A stretch of DNA of 64,000 nt from Candidatus Melainabacteria bacterium. GTDB taxonomy: Bacteria; Cyanobacteriota; Vampirovibrionia; Obscuribacterales; Obscuribacteraceae. Below are positions 9,495-17,523 of the stretch, in pieces. Both the position numbers and the translations under genes were made by a program. Each line of letters starts with the position of its first letter. Positions within the stretch are counted from its first letter, which is position 1. Location of the stretch: assembly GCA_016699165.1 (NCBI GenBank), contig CP064963.1, forward strand, positions 3,534,001 through 3,598,000, given 5' to 3'. Under the pieces are notes generated by a model. The model was not told the origin of the DNA, made no database searches, and saw nothing but the letters and a program-made list of their open reading frames with translations.

Positions 9495-9869
9495 ATGGCG
9501 GGCGATGTTTCTGAGCAAGTAAAACAATTGGTAGCCTCACTCAATGGCAAGCATGGCATTTTAGGCTGTTTGCTTGTTGCTCGTGACGGTTCTGTGGTGT
9601 GCTCATCTTTACCGCCAGATATTGAAGTGGCAACTATTGGCGCTTTGAGTGCAACACTCTTTTCTAATAATGATGTCTCAATCCAACGTATGAATCGCGG
9701 GGCTCTTGTGCAAATGACTTTGCTCACCGACCAGGGAATTCTGCACTTCATGGAGACTGGTGGCCACTATTTAGTGGTTCTCACCGCTCGTGGTCAACGT
9801 ATTAATCTTGAAGGGCTAATTAAATCGGTGGACGAGCAAGGCAAAATGCTGTCCCAGATGATGCCTTAA
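9495..9869 (+). CDS. Roadblock/LC7 domain protein (MglB-like)
   Basis: A single-domain 124-residue protein. The pattern (GILGCLLVARDGSVVCSSLPPDIE, then ATIGALSATLFSNNDVSIQRM, then LVQMTLLTDQGILHFMETGGHYLVVLT) fits the roadblock/LC7 fold used by bacterial MglB-type regulators of small Ras-like GTPases. No MglA-like GTPase is in the window, so a partner is not identified. The same fold, with clear similarity (LIVGHDGLVMSSTL...MLGALSTALLSTSNLS), forms the C-terminus of the large protein at 38185-41490. ATG 9495 follows an AAGGATG ribosome site. The stop is followed by a palindromic repeat that separates it from the convergent uppS. Confidence 0.85.
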   Translation: MAGDVSEQVKQLVASLNGKHGILGCLLVARDGSVVCSSLPPDIEVATIGALSATLFSNNDVSIQRMNRGALVQMTLLTDQGILHFMETGGHYLVVLTARGQRINLEGLIKSVDEQGKMLSQMMP

Positions 9870-9914
9870 AAAAGCATTCGGCGCTTCACGCAATACTATT
9901 CACATCCATTTTTG

Positions 9915-9942
9915 AAACCATATCCGTTAACGGATATGGTTT
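9915..9942. repeat. Dispersed 28-bp palindrome, copy 1
   Basis: A perfect 28-bp palindrome (arms AAACCATATCC and GGATATGGTTT around GTTAAC) lying between the convergent roadblock gene and uppS, followed by a short T run. It can fold as a 12-bp hairpin with a TTAA loop and could act as a bidirectional terminator here, though other copies are not placed like terminators. Confidence 0.95.
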
Positions 9943-9949
9943 TTGATCA

Positions 9950-10687
9950 CTAGCTGCCGTAGCGACGGTGGCGGGTTTTGAATTCTTCTATTGCCAGGTC
10001 GAATTGCTCAGGGGAAAAATCAGGCCAGAACGCATCGCAAATATAGATTTCTGTGTAGGCTGATTGCCAGAGCAAGTAGTTGGAAAGTCGCATTTCGCCA
10101 CCGGTTCTGATTAAAAGCTCTGGATCTGGAATTTCATTGGTATATAAGTAGCTGCTTACCAGCTCTTCAGTTATTTCATTGACTGAAATTTTTCCTGAAA
10201 TTGCGTCCTGGGCTATTTTTTTCAAAGCCTCAGTAATTTCAAGCCGAGAACCATAGTTAATTGCCACTTGCAAGTTCAAGCCCGTATTAGCAGCTGTTGT
10301 ATCTTCGGCTCGCTGCATTTTTATTCTTAAATCTTCTGGCATGGAGCCCAGTTTGCCAATAAAGCGTAAGCGCACTTTGTTTTTGTGTAGTTCGGCAACT
10401 TCATCGCTCAACACCTGAACGAAAAGCTTTAGTAAATAGGAAACTTCCTCATCAGCTCTTTGCCAGTTTTCACTTGAGAATGCGTAAACGGTCAAATATT
10501 CGAGTCCTACAGCGCCTACGTGTTTGACCAGGCGTTTTAAACTCTTGACCCCTTCTTGATGTCCTATTAGTTTGGGCAGCTTGCGCTGAGTCGCCCAGCG
10601 TCTGTTGCCGTCCATAATTACTGCCACGTGTTTGACTGGCAGGGGTGCTTTGTCCATTGTTTGAATTTTAGGAGCTAGTTCTTTCAT
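9950..10687 (-). CDS. uppS: Isoprenyl transferase (undecaprenyl diphosphate synthase type)
   Basis: A 245-residue cis-prenyltransferase. Seen: the catalytic MDGNRRWATQRK motif with Asp26, the HQEGVKSLKRLVK helix, YAFSSENWQR, and the C-terminal PDPELLIRTGGEMRLSNYLLWQSAYTEIYI with the RxG and SNYLLWQ residues that bind isopentenyl diphosphate. The family condenses isopentenyl diphosphate onto farnesyl diphosphate to give the C55 lipid carrier for peptidoglycan and glycan synthesis at the cytoplasmic membrane face. Length is normal. It is transcribed divergently from the YqeG-type gene at 10813. Confidence 0.96.
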   Translation of the reverse strand: MKELAPKIQTMDKAPLPVKHVAVIMDGNRRWATQRKLPKLIGHQEGVKSLKRLVKHVGAVGLEYLTVYAFSSENWQRADEEVSYLLKLFVQVLSDEVAELHKNKVRLRFIGKLGSMPEDLRIKMQRAEDTTAANTGLNLQVAINYGSRLEITEALKKIAQDAISGKISVNEITEELVSSYLYTNEIPDPELLIRTGGEMRLSNYLLWQSAYTEIYICDAFWPDFSPEQFDLAIEEFKTRHRRYGS

Positions 10688-10741
10688 TTTTCTCGAATAG
10701 TCAATGATACATTATTAGATATACCGTACTGATTGGCTTAC

Positions 10742-10769
10742 AAGTTTTTGCCCCTGTAAAACTTATAAT
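10742..10769 (+). promoter_or_regulatory. Inverted repeat abutting a TATAAT box between uppS and yqeG-like gene
   Basis: AAGTTTT (10742-10748) and AAAACTT (10758-10764) form 7-bp arms around a 9-base spacer, and the right arm runs into TATAAT (10764-10769). The TATAAT would suit transcription of the gene at 10813. No good -35 lies at the right distance, so an activator or operator role is possible. This is a sequence-only call. Confidence 0.3.
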
Positions 10770-10812
10770 TGAAAGAGTAAGAGTTCAGATCCCTTGTTCT
10801 TCGAGCATTGCA

Positions 10813-11316
10813 ATGATTATTAAAGCGACATATATAACGAATGGCGATATTACCACCCTGAGCATAGACGAGTTGCGTCAAGGCGGCGTCAAAGGGCTGA
10901 TTCTTGATTTAGACAGCACTATCATGGTGTCTAAAAGTGGAGAAATTTCAAACGACGTAAAAGAGTGGCTTGACGCTGCTCATCAGGCTTTCGATGGAGC
11001 TATCGTAGTTTTAAGCAATAACAAACGCGAAGAATACATGCGTCAGGCAGAAGGCGTTTTAAAGATTCGAGTGATTGGTCATGGCAAAAAACCTTTTGCC
11101 AAAGGTTTTTTAAAAGCGCTTGAATCCTTGAATTTGAACGAGAATGAAGTTGCAGTGGTAGGCGATAGAGCTCTAACCGATATATTGGGTGGCAATATGA
11201 ATAGGTTGAAAACGGTGCTAGTTTGGCCGCTAAAATCTATACGCGAACCTGGTTGGAAAACTTTTGTGCGCAATCTGGAGCGCGCACTGGTTCGAGCTTC
11301 TAAGCCAAGCAAATAG
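10813..11316 (+). CDS. YqeG-family HAD-IIIA phosphatase
   Basis: A 167-residue HAD-superfamily protein. Motif I is LILDLDSTIM with the nucleophile Asp32 and Asp34. Motif II is VVLSNN (Ser/Thr position), the Lys is in HGKKPFAKGF, and motif IV is VAVVGDRALTDILGGN. This pattern and length match the YqeG / GEP4-like phosphatidylglycerophosphatase group found across Firmicutes and Cyanobacteria. Dephosphorylation of a phospholipid or small phosphate ester is therefore likely, but the substrate is not shown by sequence. The Shine-Dalgarno is weak. It is followed 35 bases later by the TPR gene on the same strand. Confidence 0.88.
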   Translation: MIIKATYITNGDITTLSIDELRQGGVKGLILDLDSTIMVSKSGEISNDVKEWLDAAHQAFDGAIVVLSNNKREEYMRQAEGVLKIRVIGHGKKPFAKGFLKALESLNLNENEVAVVGDRALTDILGGNMNRLKTVLVWPLKSIREPGWKTFVRNLERALVRASKPSK

Positions 11317-11351
11317 ATGCAATAAATTGCATTTTGAGCTAGAGTAGATGA

Positions 11352-12764
11352 ATGCGTGATTGTATTCATCCATACCTTTTTTCCAAAACTAAGACTTGCA
11401 CACTGGTATCAATGCTGGTGTGTATATCTCTACAGGTGCCTTCTGCTTACGCCTGGCCAGCCGTTTTGCCTCAAGCCACGCCTGGTGAAGAAGCAAGTAA
11501 GAACGCAAGTGAAAAATTACATGAAAAATCTAAATCGGGCGAGTCGCGCATCAGTAAAGGGTTTCAAAAAACTCTGGCTGAGGGACATTACCGATTGGGC
11601 TTGCGCTTGAAGAAAAAGAAACAGTGGGAAGAAGCGCTCACTCAGTTTCTTGAAGCTTCTAACAAAAATCCAAATCATTTCAAATCTTTTTTTGAACAGG
11701 CTTTGATTTATAGACAAAAGCAAATACACGATATGGCTGTCACTTGCCTGGAGCAGGCGTTGACTATTAAGCCCAAATACAAAGACGCGCGTGTACTTTT
11801 AGCTACGTTGCAACTAGAAAAAGGCAATGTGGGCGGAGCTTTCGCCCAATTGAGAGAGTCGCTTGGTATGTTGCCAGATTCAAAAAGTGGAGAAGATTTA
11901 GGGCGCGAATCAGACACTATTTTGCAGACTATTCACACTTTTATTGAGACCAGTCAGGTGGTGGCATCGGTGATGGCGCCGGTGATGACACCGGTCATTA
12001 AGCCTGTGATAGCACCGACACTTGTTCATACGCCAGAAAATAAAATAGTGGAAGAGACACCAGCAGAAGTTATTTCAGCGCAAGCTCTTGCGCCCAAAAA
12101 TATTTTGACACAAAATTCTGCACCTCTGCTTGTGGCTCAACAAGCAGTTCTTGATCCAGTGGAGTCGCAAGTTCAAGTTCAGACTAAAACAAAATTGAAA
12201 ACTATACAAAGAAGCAGTAAAAATTCAATTAGCAAAAATGTTCCAACCAAATCGAAGATGCAAGCAACAGCACCAGAAGCAAATTTAAAAGAAGACGAAT
12301 GGACGCGTAAACTTCGCTTCCTGGCTCAAAATGGAACTAGCACATTGAAGAACGGTGAAGCCTTTTTCTTCTCTGAGGATAGTGGCGAAGCTATTCTTAT
12401 ACTGGCGGACGGAAAACGTATTGTGCGCACCGTTGATTCTCCTAAAGATCGCGAAGCGATAGTTCAAATGCGTCGCCCTGATATCTTGGTCCCAGACGAT
12501 TTGCTTTACAACCTGTCTTTACTGGGCAAAGTGGTGGCAGACAAAATTACATCACCGCTTGATGCTCCAGGTACTTTGGGCGATAAGCAGAGTGAATCGA
12601 TGAACAGTTTCTCCAGCCAGGCAACAAGACAAGCTAGCGACTCTTTGATGCAAGAGAAAACCCCTCCGTCATTCAAGCTTGAATCGGGAAGAAGCGACAA
12701 TCTAACAGACTCGCTTGAGCCGCGCCGAATGGTGCACTGGCTCAAAGACGTTTTTCATATGTAA
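11352..12764 (+). CDS. Secreted TPR protein with low-complexity middle
   Basis: A 470-residue protein. An N-terminal hydrophobic stretch (TCTLVSMLVCISLQVPSAYA) reads as a signal peptide. Residues about 65-170 hold three TPR-like repeats (GHYRLGLRLKKKKQWEEAL, FKSFFEQALIYRQKQIHDMA, YKDARVLLATLQLEKGNVG). A Pro/Val/Ala-rich linker follows with short repeats (VMAPVMTPVIKPVIAPT), then a folded region around WTRKLRFLAQNGTSTLKNGEAFFF. The function is unknown. It resembles the other exported TPR proteins of this window (3676-6066, 28189-29661) in architecture but not in detail. It converges on the hydrolase gene at 12783. Confidence 0.75.
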   Translation: MRDCIHPYLFSKTKTCTLVSMLVCISLQVPSAYAWPAVLPQATPGEEASKNASEKLHEKSKSGESRISKGFQKTLAEGHYRLGLRLKKKKQWEEALTQFLEASNKNPNHFKSFFEQALIYRQKQIHDMAVTCLEQALTIKPKYKDARVLLATLQLEKGNVGGAFAQLRESLGMLPDSKSGEDLGRESDTILQTIHTFIETSQVVASVMAPVMTPVIKPVIAPTLVHTPENKIVEETPAEVISAQALAPKNILTQNSAPLLVAQQAVLDPVESQVQVQTKTKLKTIQRSSKNSISKNVPTKSKMQATAPEANLKEDEWTRKLRFLAQNGTSTLKNGEAFFFSEDSGEAILILADGKRIVRTVDSPKDREAIVQMRRPDILVPDDLLYNLSLLGKVVADKITSPLDAPGTLGDKQSESMNSFSSQATRQASDSLMQEKTPPSFKLESGRSDNLTDSLEPRRMVHWLKDVFHM

Positions 12765-12782
12765 GCTTTTCGAGTGCGAATT

Positions 12783-13520
12783 CTAGACGTTGTCGTTTGG
12801 CAAATTGTCCAGAATCCATCGATTAAATGAGTTTCTGTAATAGTCCATGAAATTATGCCCACCCAAATCAAAAATGGTAAGGGTTGAATTGCGAATATTT
12901 TTTTGCACTTGCTTCATATACATATAAGGCGCCACTGGATCAAAACGACCAGCGCTCAAGTGAGCTGGACAGTCAATTTCAAAAAGTTCGCGAGTGAGGT
13001 CTATTGCCTCAAAATTATTCACTATTTCTTGCAAACTATTCGAATGAGTATCGAGCAGCGCTTTTCCTCTAAATGGAAGGGCGCTGTGTAAGTGGCTTCC
13101 CCTCAAGATTTCGTAGGGTTTGGCTAAAAACCAACGAAAACTGTGTGCCACCGCCGGTAATACCCGTCCAGGAATTGCTGCTAGAAAAATAGTCTTGGTA
13201 TATTGCGGATGACTCTGGGCAATTTTCAAACTGATAATGGCACCAAGCGAATGTCCTACAAATATTGCGGGCATGGGAATTTGGGATGCTTCAAGTGTTT
13301 CAATTACATCTAGAATATGAGTGTTGAGATCGGCTTTTTCGCCTGGTTCCAGTGATTCTCCGTGTCCACGCAAATCGATGGTGAGGCATGGATGACCATG
13401 ATCGTTCAAAAGACGCGTTTGTGCTTCCCACATTTCACCATGCGATCCTGTGCCGTGAATAAGGATAACGGGCGCTTTTTTGGTATTGTCTGAACCTTTG
13501 AATTTGTAGGATAGTTTCAC
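12783..13520 (-). CDS. Alpha/beta hydrolase
   Basis: A 245-residue alpha/beta-hydrolase fold protein. The catalytic triad is visible: Ser91 in the nucleophile elbow GHSLGA, Asp194 in SAGRFDPVAP, and His222 in LGGHNF. The oxyanion region is VILIHGTGSHGEMW, and DLRGHGES is the usual strand-4 motif. It is likely an esterase or lipase-like enzyme; the substrate cannot be read from sequence. The start overlaps the end of the proline dehydrogenase-like gene by four bases (ATGA), so the two are translationally coupled and may act in one pathway. Confidence 0.88.
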   Translation of the reverse strand: MKLSYKFKGSDNTKKAPVILIHGTGSHGEMWEAQTRLLNDHGHPCLTIDLRGHGESLEPGEKADLNTHILDVIETLEASQIPMPAIFVGHSLGAIISLKIAQSHPQYTKTIFLAAIPGRVLPAVAHSFRWFLAKPYEILRGSHLHSALPFRGKALLDTHSNSLQEIVNNFEAIDLTRELFEIDCPAHLSAGRFDPVAPYMYMKQVQKNIRNSTLTIFDLGGHNFMDYYRNSFNRWILDNLPNDNV

Positions 13521-14560
13521 TGAAGCTTGAAGAGATTCTTGATTCCATAACCAATCATATTTGGATTTTCTTTCAGCCGGCGTCGGCAGTAAGCGCCAGC
13601 CACTTTACCTGGTCCAAAAGGCAGATACTTACGAACAAGTATAGATCCGGATGGATCAAAAGTGCCGTCTGTAAGTGACTTTTGAAGCTGATCGCGTGGT
13701 ACGCCATGCAAAAACTGTGTTTCGAATTTATCAGATGGTATCATCCCTGGTTCTATTACATTTTGTATTAGTGCGCTGATGCATCCTTCGTCGTGAGTGG
13801 CGAATTCTACGTAAACACCCATGGATAGAAGTTTTCCGGCGTATTTGACCATTAAGCCTTTCATCAGGTTTTTGTCGGTTTGTGCGATTTCTGCTGATTC
13901 GTTATAAATACCGATGACCAGACGAACACGTTTGCCTTTCAAATCTGCATTGAATCTGTCTAGATCTTTTTCTGTTCTAAATAGCCTTGTTTGCAGGACT
14001 GTACCTAGATTTGAATACCCCTTTTTGAGCAAATCGAAATAAGTATTTAACTGGAAATCGGTCCAGCGATAGTCTTCCGCTTCAAGGGTGACGTTTATAT
14101 TGCGTTCTTTTGCGTACGCTGTGATTTTTTCGATGCGGCTATAAGCTAGAGCCAGTGCTTGCTCGCATCCTTCCTGACCAGGCGATAGGGTGCTAAACAT
14201 CGAAGGTTTTAATGAAATAGTTAATTGCTTGCGCTGCTCTGATTCGGGCAATGGCAGTGGATTGGCTTTTATTTGGTCGGCAAGTTCAATATAATTTTTG
14301 ACTGAAGCATCGCAGTCTGAGTCAGAGGTCATGTCTTCGCCCAGAATGTCGAGGGTCGAAGTGTACTTATATTGGCTCCAGAGTTTGTGGGCGATTGCAA
14401 TTGCATCTTGCGGGCGTTCTCCTGCGATATAAGGAGAGGCCATGAACAAAACTAGGTCTACTGGAATTTTGTCGATTAGATTCATGCTATTTGCGCTTGG
14501 TTTGGGCTTCTCTTTCAGATTGGAAAAACTATGTTTTCTTACTGGTGCTTCGACAGGCAT
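13517..14560 (-). CDS. Proline dehydrogenase family protein
   Basis: A 347-residue FAD-type TIM barrel of the PRODH family, which oxidises proline to pyrroline-5-carboxylate. Recognisable elements are ISLKPSMFS, NVTLEAEDYRWTD, GTVLQTRLFRTEKDLDRF, VEFATHDEG, ETQFLHGVP and RKYLPFGPGKVAGAYCRRRLKENP, close to the canonical VRIYVPYG...W..Y..RRL.EN. The short monofunctional form lacks the P5C dehydrogenase of PutA, which is not in the window. The protein starts with about 20 poorly conserved residues. It is coupled to the downstream hydrolase (4-base overlap) and follows the secreted protein gene by 32 bases in a minus-strand operon. Confidence 0.85.
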   Translation of the reverse strand: MPVEAPVRKHSFSNLKEKPKPSANSMNLIDKIPVDLVLFMASPYIAGERPQDAIAIAHKLWSQYKYTSTLDILGEDMTSDSDCDASVKNYIELADQIKANPLPLPESEQRKQLTISLKPSMFSTLSPGQEGCEQALALAYSRIEKITAYAKERNINVTLEAEDYRWTDFQLNTYFDLLKKGYSNLGTVLQTRLFRTEKDLDRFNADLKGKRVRLVIGIYNESAEIAQTDKNLMKGLMVKYAGKLLSMGVYVEFATHDEGCISALIQNVIEPGMIPSDKFETQFLHGVPRDQLQKSLTDGTFDPSGSILVRKYLPFGPGKVAGAYCRRRLKENPNMIGYGIKNLFKLQ

Positions 14561-14592
14561 TATGGTGCACCTCGAGGTTTGTGCTGTAGAGT

Positions 14593-15819
14593 TTATTTGT
14601 TGCCCTGGATATCCGATATCGGTCCCAAGAACCTTAATATCTTAGCCTTTTGTGTATCCTTTCGCAAAGTGGAGAATATGTTTCCGGCGCTTTTGGTTAG
14701 AATCAGTAAATTTATGCTGGAGCTGCCGCCCGAAGCCGCTTGTGGTCCGCCCAGGCTGCCATAGAGCAAATGCGCTGCTTGCAGACCTTTGCCTACTGAT
14801 TGTTCGATTTTTAAGCGTCCAGATCTGAGATAACGCACCGAATGCGTGGTTGTGCTTAGCGATTCGCGACCAAACTTGCCTGACATGGCTTTTGCCATAC
14901 TTAAGAATTCGCTTTCGTTTTTGACCGCGTCGCCTGGAAGCTTAACTATAATTATTTCAACTACATCAGATTGACCCGGCGCCCCGGCATAGAGTGAAAA
15001 GTCTCCGTCGCTTGGCTGATAGTGTGCCCAGGTCCAGTTTAAATCGTTTGTGTCTGTCTCAATTGGCAAGCCGAATTTTTTCTCGAAGTGAAAGAAGTCA
15101 TCTCCCAAACCTGGATGATTAGCGCCATTTAGCGTTCCCAGTTGGGAGAGCGTGGCTGTAGAACTTAGATACTTCGGTTTTTTTTCACCCAGAACTCCTG
15201 TGGTCGCAGCAAGCGGAGTTCGAGAAACAGCTGGTGTGGAGCGCTTCTTCTTGGGTCTCAAATCTGGTTGTTTGCCAAATAAATTTGATGCTTCATCAGT
15301 GCTCATTGTCACTTGATCAAGTCGGGCCACAAGAAGGGTCTGACTTGTTTCAGCACCCTCTTCTCCCAATCGAGCCATGACCTTACATTCCATTTTTGGC
15401 CATTGTGCTCTGTCGATTGGCAATTCGATTGAGTTTGGACCTTGTAGAAAAACTTCTATTTTGTCACCGGGTTCCAGTTTGATTCGTTTTTCTGTGTTTG
15501 AAATATTGACATAGCCATTAGCTAGATTGCGAAACTGAGCTTGGAATCTCAATCTAGTACCAGACAAATCTTGATTGCTTACGTTTTCAAACTGTACAAG
15601 AATGGCTGGGTGATAACCTGTTGCATCATGAAACCACCAGGTAATATAGCGAACCGCCTCTAATTTTCCGGCCGGTGCCTGCTCTGAATTTTGACCTTGC
15701 CCTGAATATTGTCCATAATCCTGTGCTTGAGCAGGACTTGTAAAAATGGTCGAATTTAGCGAAGTAAGCACTAAAACAGTCTGAGACAAAATAAAAAATT
15801 TCAGTTGGGCTCTCTTCAT
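14593..15819 (-). CDS. Secreted protein of unknown function
   Basis: A 408-residue protein starting MKRAQLKFFILSQTVLVLTS, a signal peptide with cleavage near AQAQDYG. The frame is open back to 15846, but ATG 15819 is preferred. It lies one base after the TAA of the upstream small ORF and has a GAGGA ribosome site. After a Gln/Gly-rich start comes a beta-rich domain (AVRYITWWFHDATGYHPAI, LRFQAQFRNLANGYVNI) resembling extracellular beta-sandwich modules. A basic linker (RPKKKRSTPAVSRTPLA) follows, then a C-terminal domain (DDFFHFEKKFGLPIETD to LILTKSAGNIFSTL). I do not recognise either domain. It is in an operon with the LRR and proline dehydrogenase genes. Confidence 0.75.
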   Translation of the reverse strand: MKRAQLKFFILSQTVLVLTSLNSTIFTSPAQAQDYGQYSGQGQNSEQAPAGKLEAVRYITWWFHDATGYHPAILVQFENVSNQDLSGTRLRFQAQFRNLANGYVNISNTEKRIKLEPGDKIEVFLQGPNSIELPIDRAQWPKMECKVMARLGEEGAETSQTLLVARLDQVTMSTDEASNLFGKQPDLRPKKKRSTPAVSRTPLAATTGVLGEKKPKYLSSTATLSQLGTLNGANHPGLGDDFFHFEKKFGLPIETDTNDLNWTWAHYQPSDGDFSLYAGAPGQSDVVEIIIVKLPGDAVKNESEFLSMAKAMSGKFGRESLSTTTHSVRYLRSGRLKIEQSVGKGLQAAHLLYGSLGGPQAASGGSSSINLLILTKSAGNIFSTLRKDTQKAKILRFLGPISDIQGNK

Positions 15820-15820
15820 T

Positions 15821-16042
15821 TTATTCCTCGACCCTGATGGTGCCAAAATCCAATTTGATCACGCCTTCGAAATAACGGGCGATTTGGCTTTTCAAACTTT
15901 CAACCCACGTAGTTGTTTTTGAGCATATCCGATAACGGATATGGTTTTGAAAGGTGTTGGACAAAACAATGGCTCGAAGACCGTGTTCGGTCCACACTAT
16001 TTGACAGGGGCCTTGTTTGATTTGAATTTTGCTTGCGTACAT
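15821..16042 (-). pseudogene. Truncated O6-alkylguanine-DNA alkyltransferase N-domain-like ORF carrying a palindrome
   Basis: A 73-residue ORF. GPCQIVWTEHGLRAIVLS followed by WVESLKSQIARYFEGVIKLDF resembles the N-terminal (RNase H-like) domain of Ogt/MGMT proteins. The ORF stops where the DNA-binding domain with the PCHR active site should begin, so it cannot be a functional alkyltransferase. Between the two halves lies a copy of the dispersed palindrome, translated as QNHIRYRICSK. The stop is one base before the ATG of the next gene, and the LRR gene ends 31 bases upstream, so it is at least positioned as a translated operon member. It may be a decayed gene, a free-standing N-domain, or chance; the family match is by eye only. 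Confidence 0.45.
15920..15947. repeat. Dispersed palindrome, copy 2 (inside the 73-residue ORF)
   Basis: The centre is GATAAC rather than GTTAAC, the left arm has three mismatches and the right arm (GGATATGGTTT) is perfect. It lies within the small minus-strand ORF at 15821-16042 in a frame different from the two other intragenic copies. Confidence 0.85.
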
Positions 16043-16073
16043 ATATAGATAAATTTATCCGAGATTTGGAATT

Positions 16074-17360
16074 TTACTGCCAGCCCTCTTTGTTGCTGAA
16101 AGTCTTGTTGTTTTGGCGAGTAACGTAATTGTATCGAGTGCCATTTTTCTGCAAATATGCTTTTTCGGCTATTGAGACTAATGCCTTGAAACCTAGATCT
16201 TTGGGCATGTTCTGTGGATTTGCCATGATTTCTTCATAAGCCTCTTTTCCATTTGCAACGGCACAACATCTGGCATTTAAAAACCAGCTTTTAGAAAAAT
16301 ATTGATCCTTACCGCGATAAGCCTCGCGTCCTATGTTGCGAGCATATTTTTCAGCGTCGAGAGTAAATAGTTTATTGTTCAAGGCCTCGTCAAAAGCAAA
16401 AATGTCACGATTATCGACTTTGGCAAGGGCGTTGATGCAAGGTTCTATTACTCGTAAGTCATCGCCTTCCTGGTCCCAATCTAATTTATCTATTAGTTGC
16501 CAGAATTGATCATCTGGCATGGGGGCGACTTTTTCGTTTTGCACTTCAATTTCAGATTCTGGCAATTCAGCCATTAGATTGCTCAGATCTAAATCCAGCT
16601 CGTCAATTTCCATGTATTCAGGACGCAGTTTGGCTGGTCGTAACCACTTCACTCGGCAGCGAGGGACAATCTCGCGAAATTCGCCAACCCCTTTAGAGGT
16701 GACTCTGGTGTTAAACATGTAGAGACGCAGCAAAGATTTGAGTGGTGCTAGCGTTTGGAAAGCCTGGTCTGTTACCTTGGTTGAAGCAAGTCCAAGCAAC
16801 TTTAGTTGCACTAATTCACGCAGATGATCAAGACCTTCATCATCGACGAGGGTGCCGTTTAGCCAGAGTTCTTTCAGCCCTGATAGTTTTTTTAGTTTTT
16901 CCAGTCCTGAATTAGTGATGGCTGTGTTGGTCAATCCAAGTGTATGTAGATTCGGCAGGTTTGAAATTATTTCGATACCTTGATTAGAAATGGCTGTGTA
17001 AGCCAATTCTAAAACAGACAGGCCTTCCAGATGTTTAATGGGGACGAGATCAGGGTCGCTGATGCCGGTTCTACTTAAATCGAGTGTGTGAATTGCATTT
17101 GCTTCGAGATCGCTTATATAAGCAAGATTAGCAACCTGAGCCGATCCTGGCTTTAACTTGATTTTGGTATCCGGATCAACAGAAATATCACCGCGGGCTT
17201 CATCAACCCATTGCCAGGATATCGGTTGATTTTCTGGTCTAGTTATCAGTCCAAGGGGTTGTTCGAGCAGTTCGAAAGACTCGGGCATGCCTTTGGGAGC
17301 AACGTACACGCTGCCCAAAGAAGCTCGTTTTGAAAAAGTCAGAGTCTTACCTTTAGTCAT
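16074..17360 (-). CDS. Leucine-rich repeat protein
   Basis: A 428-residue protein. Residues about 85-250 contain six or so leucine-rich repeats of roughly 23 residues with the pattern L..L.L..T.I.D.GL..L (for example NLHTLGLTNTAITNSGLEKL, GLKELWLNGTLVDDEGLDHL, QLKLLGLASTKVTDQAFQTL). The first 80 residues and the last 170, rich in Asp/Glu and Ala/Tyr, are not recognised. No signal peptide is evident, so it is probably cytoplasmic and involved in protein contacts. It is the first gene of the minus-strand run leading to the proline dehydrogenase and is divergent from the gene at 17524, with a perfect inverted repeat between them. Confidence 0.82.
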   Translation of the reverse strand: MTKGKTLTFSKRASLGSVYVAPKGMPESFELLEQPLGLITRPENQPISWQWVDEARGDISVDPDTKIKLKPGSAQVANLAYISDLEANAIHTLDLSRTGISDPDLVPIKHLEGLSVLELAYTAISNQGIEIISNLPNLHTLGLTNTAITNSGLEKLKKLSGLKELWLNGTLVDDEGLDHLRELVQLKLLGLASTKVTDQAFQTLAPLKSLLRLYMFNTRVTSKGVGEFREIVPRCRVKWLRPAKLRPEYMEIDELDLDLSNLMAELPESEIEVQNEKVAPMPDDQFWQLIDKLDWDQEGDDLRVIEPCINALAKVDNRDIFAFDEALNNKLFTLDAEKYARNIGREAYRGKDQYFSKSWFLNARCCAVANGKEAYEEIMANPQNMPKDLGFKALVSIAEKAYLQKNGTRYNYVTRQNNKTFSNKEGWQ

Positions 17361-17396
17361 AAGCAGATATTATCTCTGGTTTAGACTGAAAATATT

Positions 17397-17418
17397 CATG
17401 CCAAGATTTCTTGGCATG
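17397..17418. promoter_or_regulatory. Perfect 22-bp inverted repeat (candidate operator)
   Basis: CATGCCAAGA and TCTTGGCATG form perfect 10-bp arms around TT. The element lies between the divergent LRR gene (start 17360) and the gene at 17524, 40 bases from the -35 box proposed for the latter. Symmetry and placement suit a dimeric transcription factor site. It is unrelated in sequence to the dispersed palindrome family. Confidence 0.45.
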
Positions 17419-17457
17419 CCAGGCTGAAAGAATTTTTGACAAGCCAAAATTATCAGT

Positions 17458-17486
17458 TTGGCAAATCCGAACCAAAATTCTGTAAT
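17458..17486 (+). promoter_or_regulatory. Candidate sigma-70 promoter
   Basis: TTGGCA (17458-17463) and TGTAAT (17481-17486) are separated by exactly 17 bases, about 38 bases upstream of the ATG at 17524. Each box differs from consensus by one base. Confidence 0.5.
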
Positions 17487-17523
17487 ATTGTCCAACTGCA
17501 ATTAGACAAATCAGGCGACAAAG

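Noticed and set aside
14609..14622. GGATATCC/CCGATATCGG near 14610 as another palindrome copy
   Set aside because: It lacks the GTTAAC or GATAAC centre in register and the AAACC arms; it is an unrelated short palindrome at the end of the secreted protein gene.
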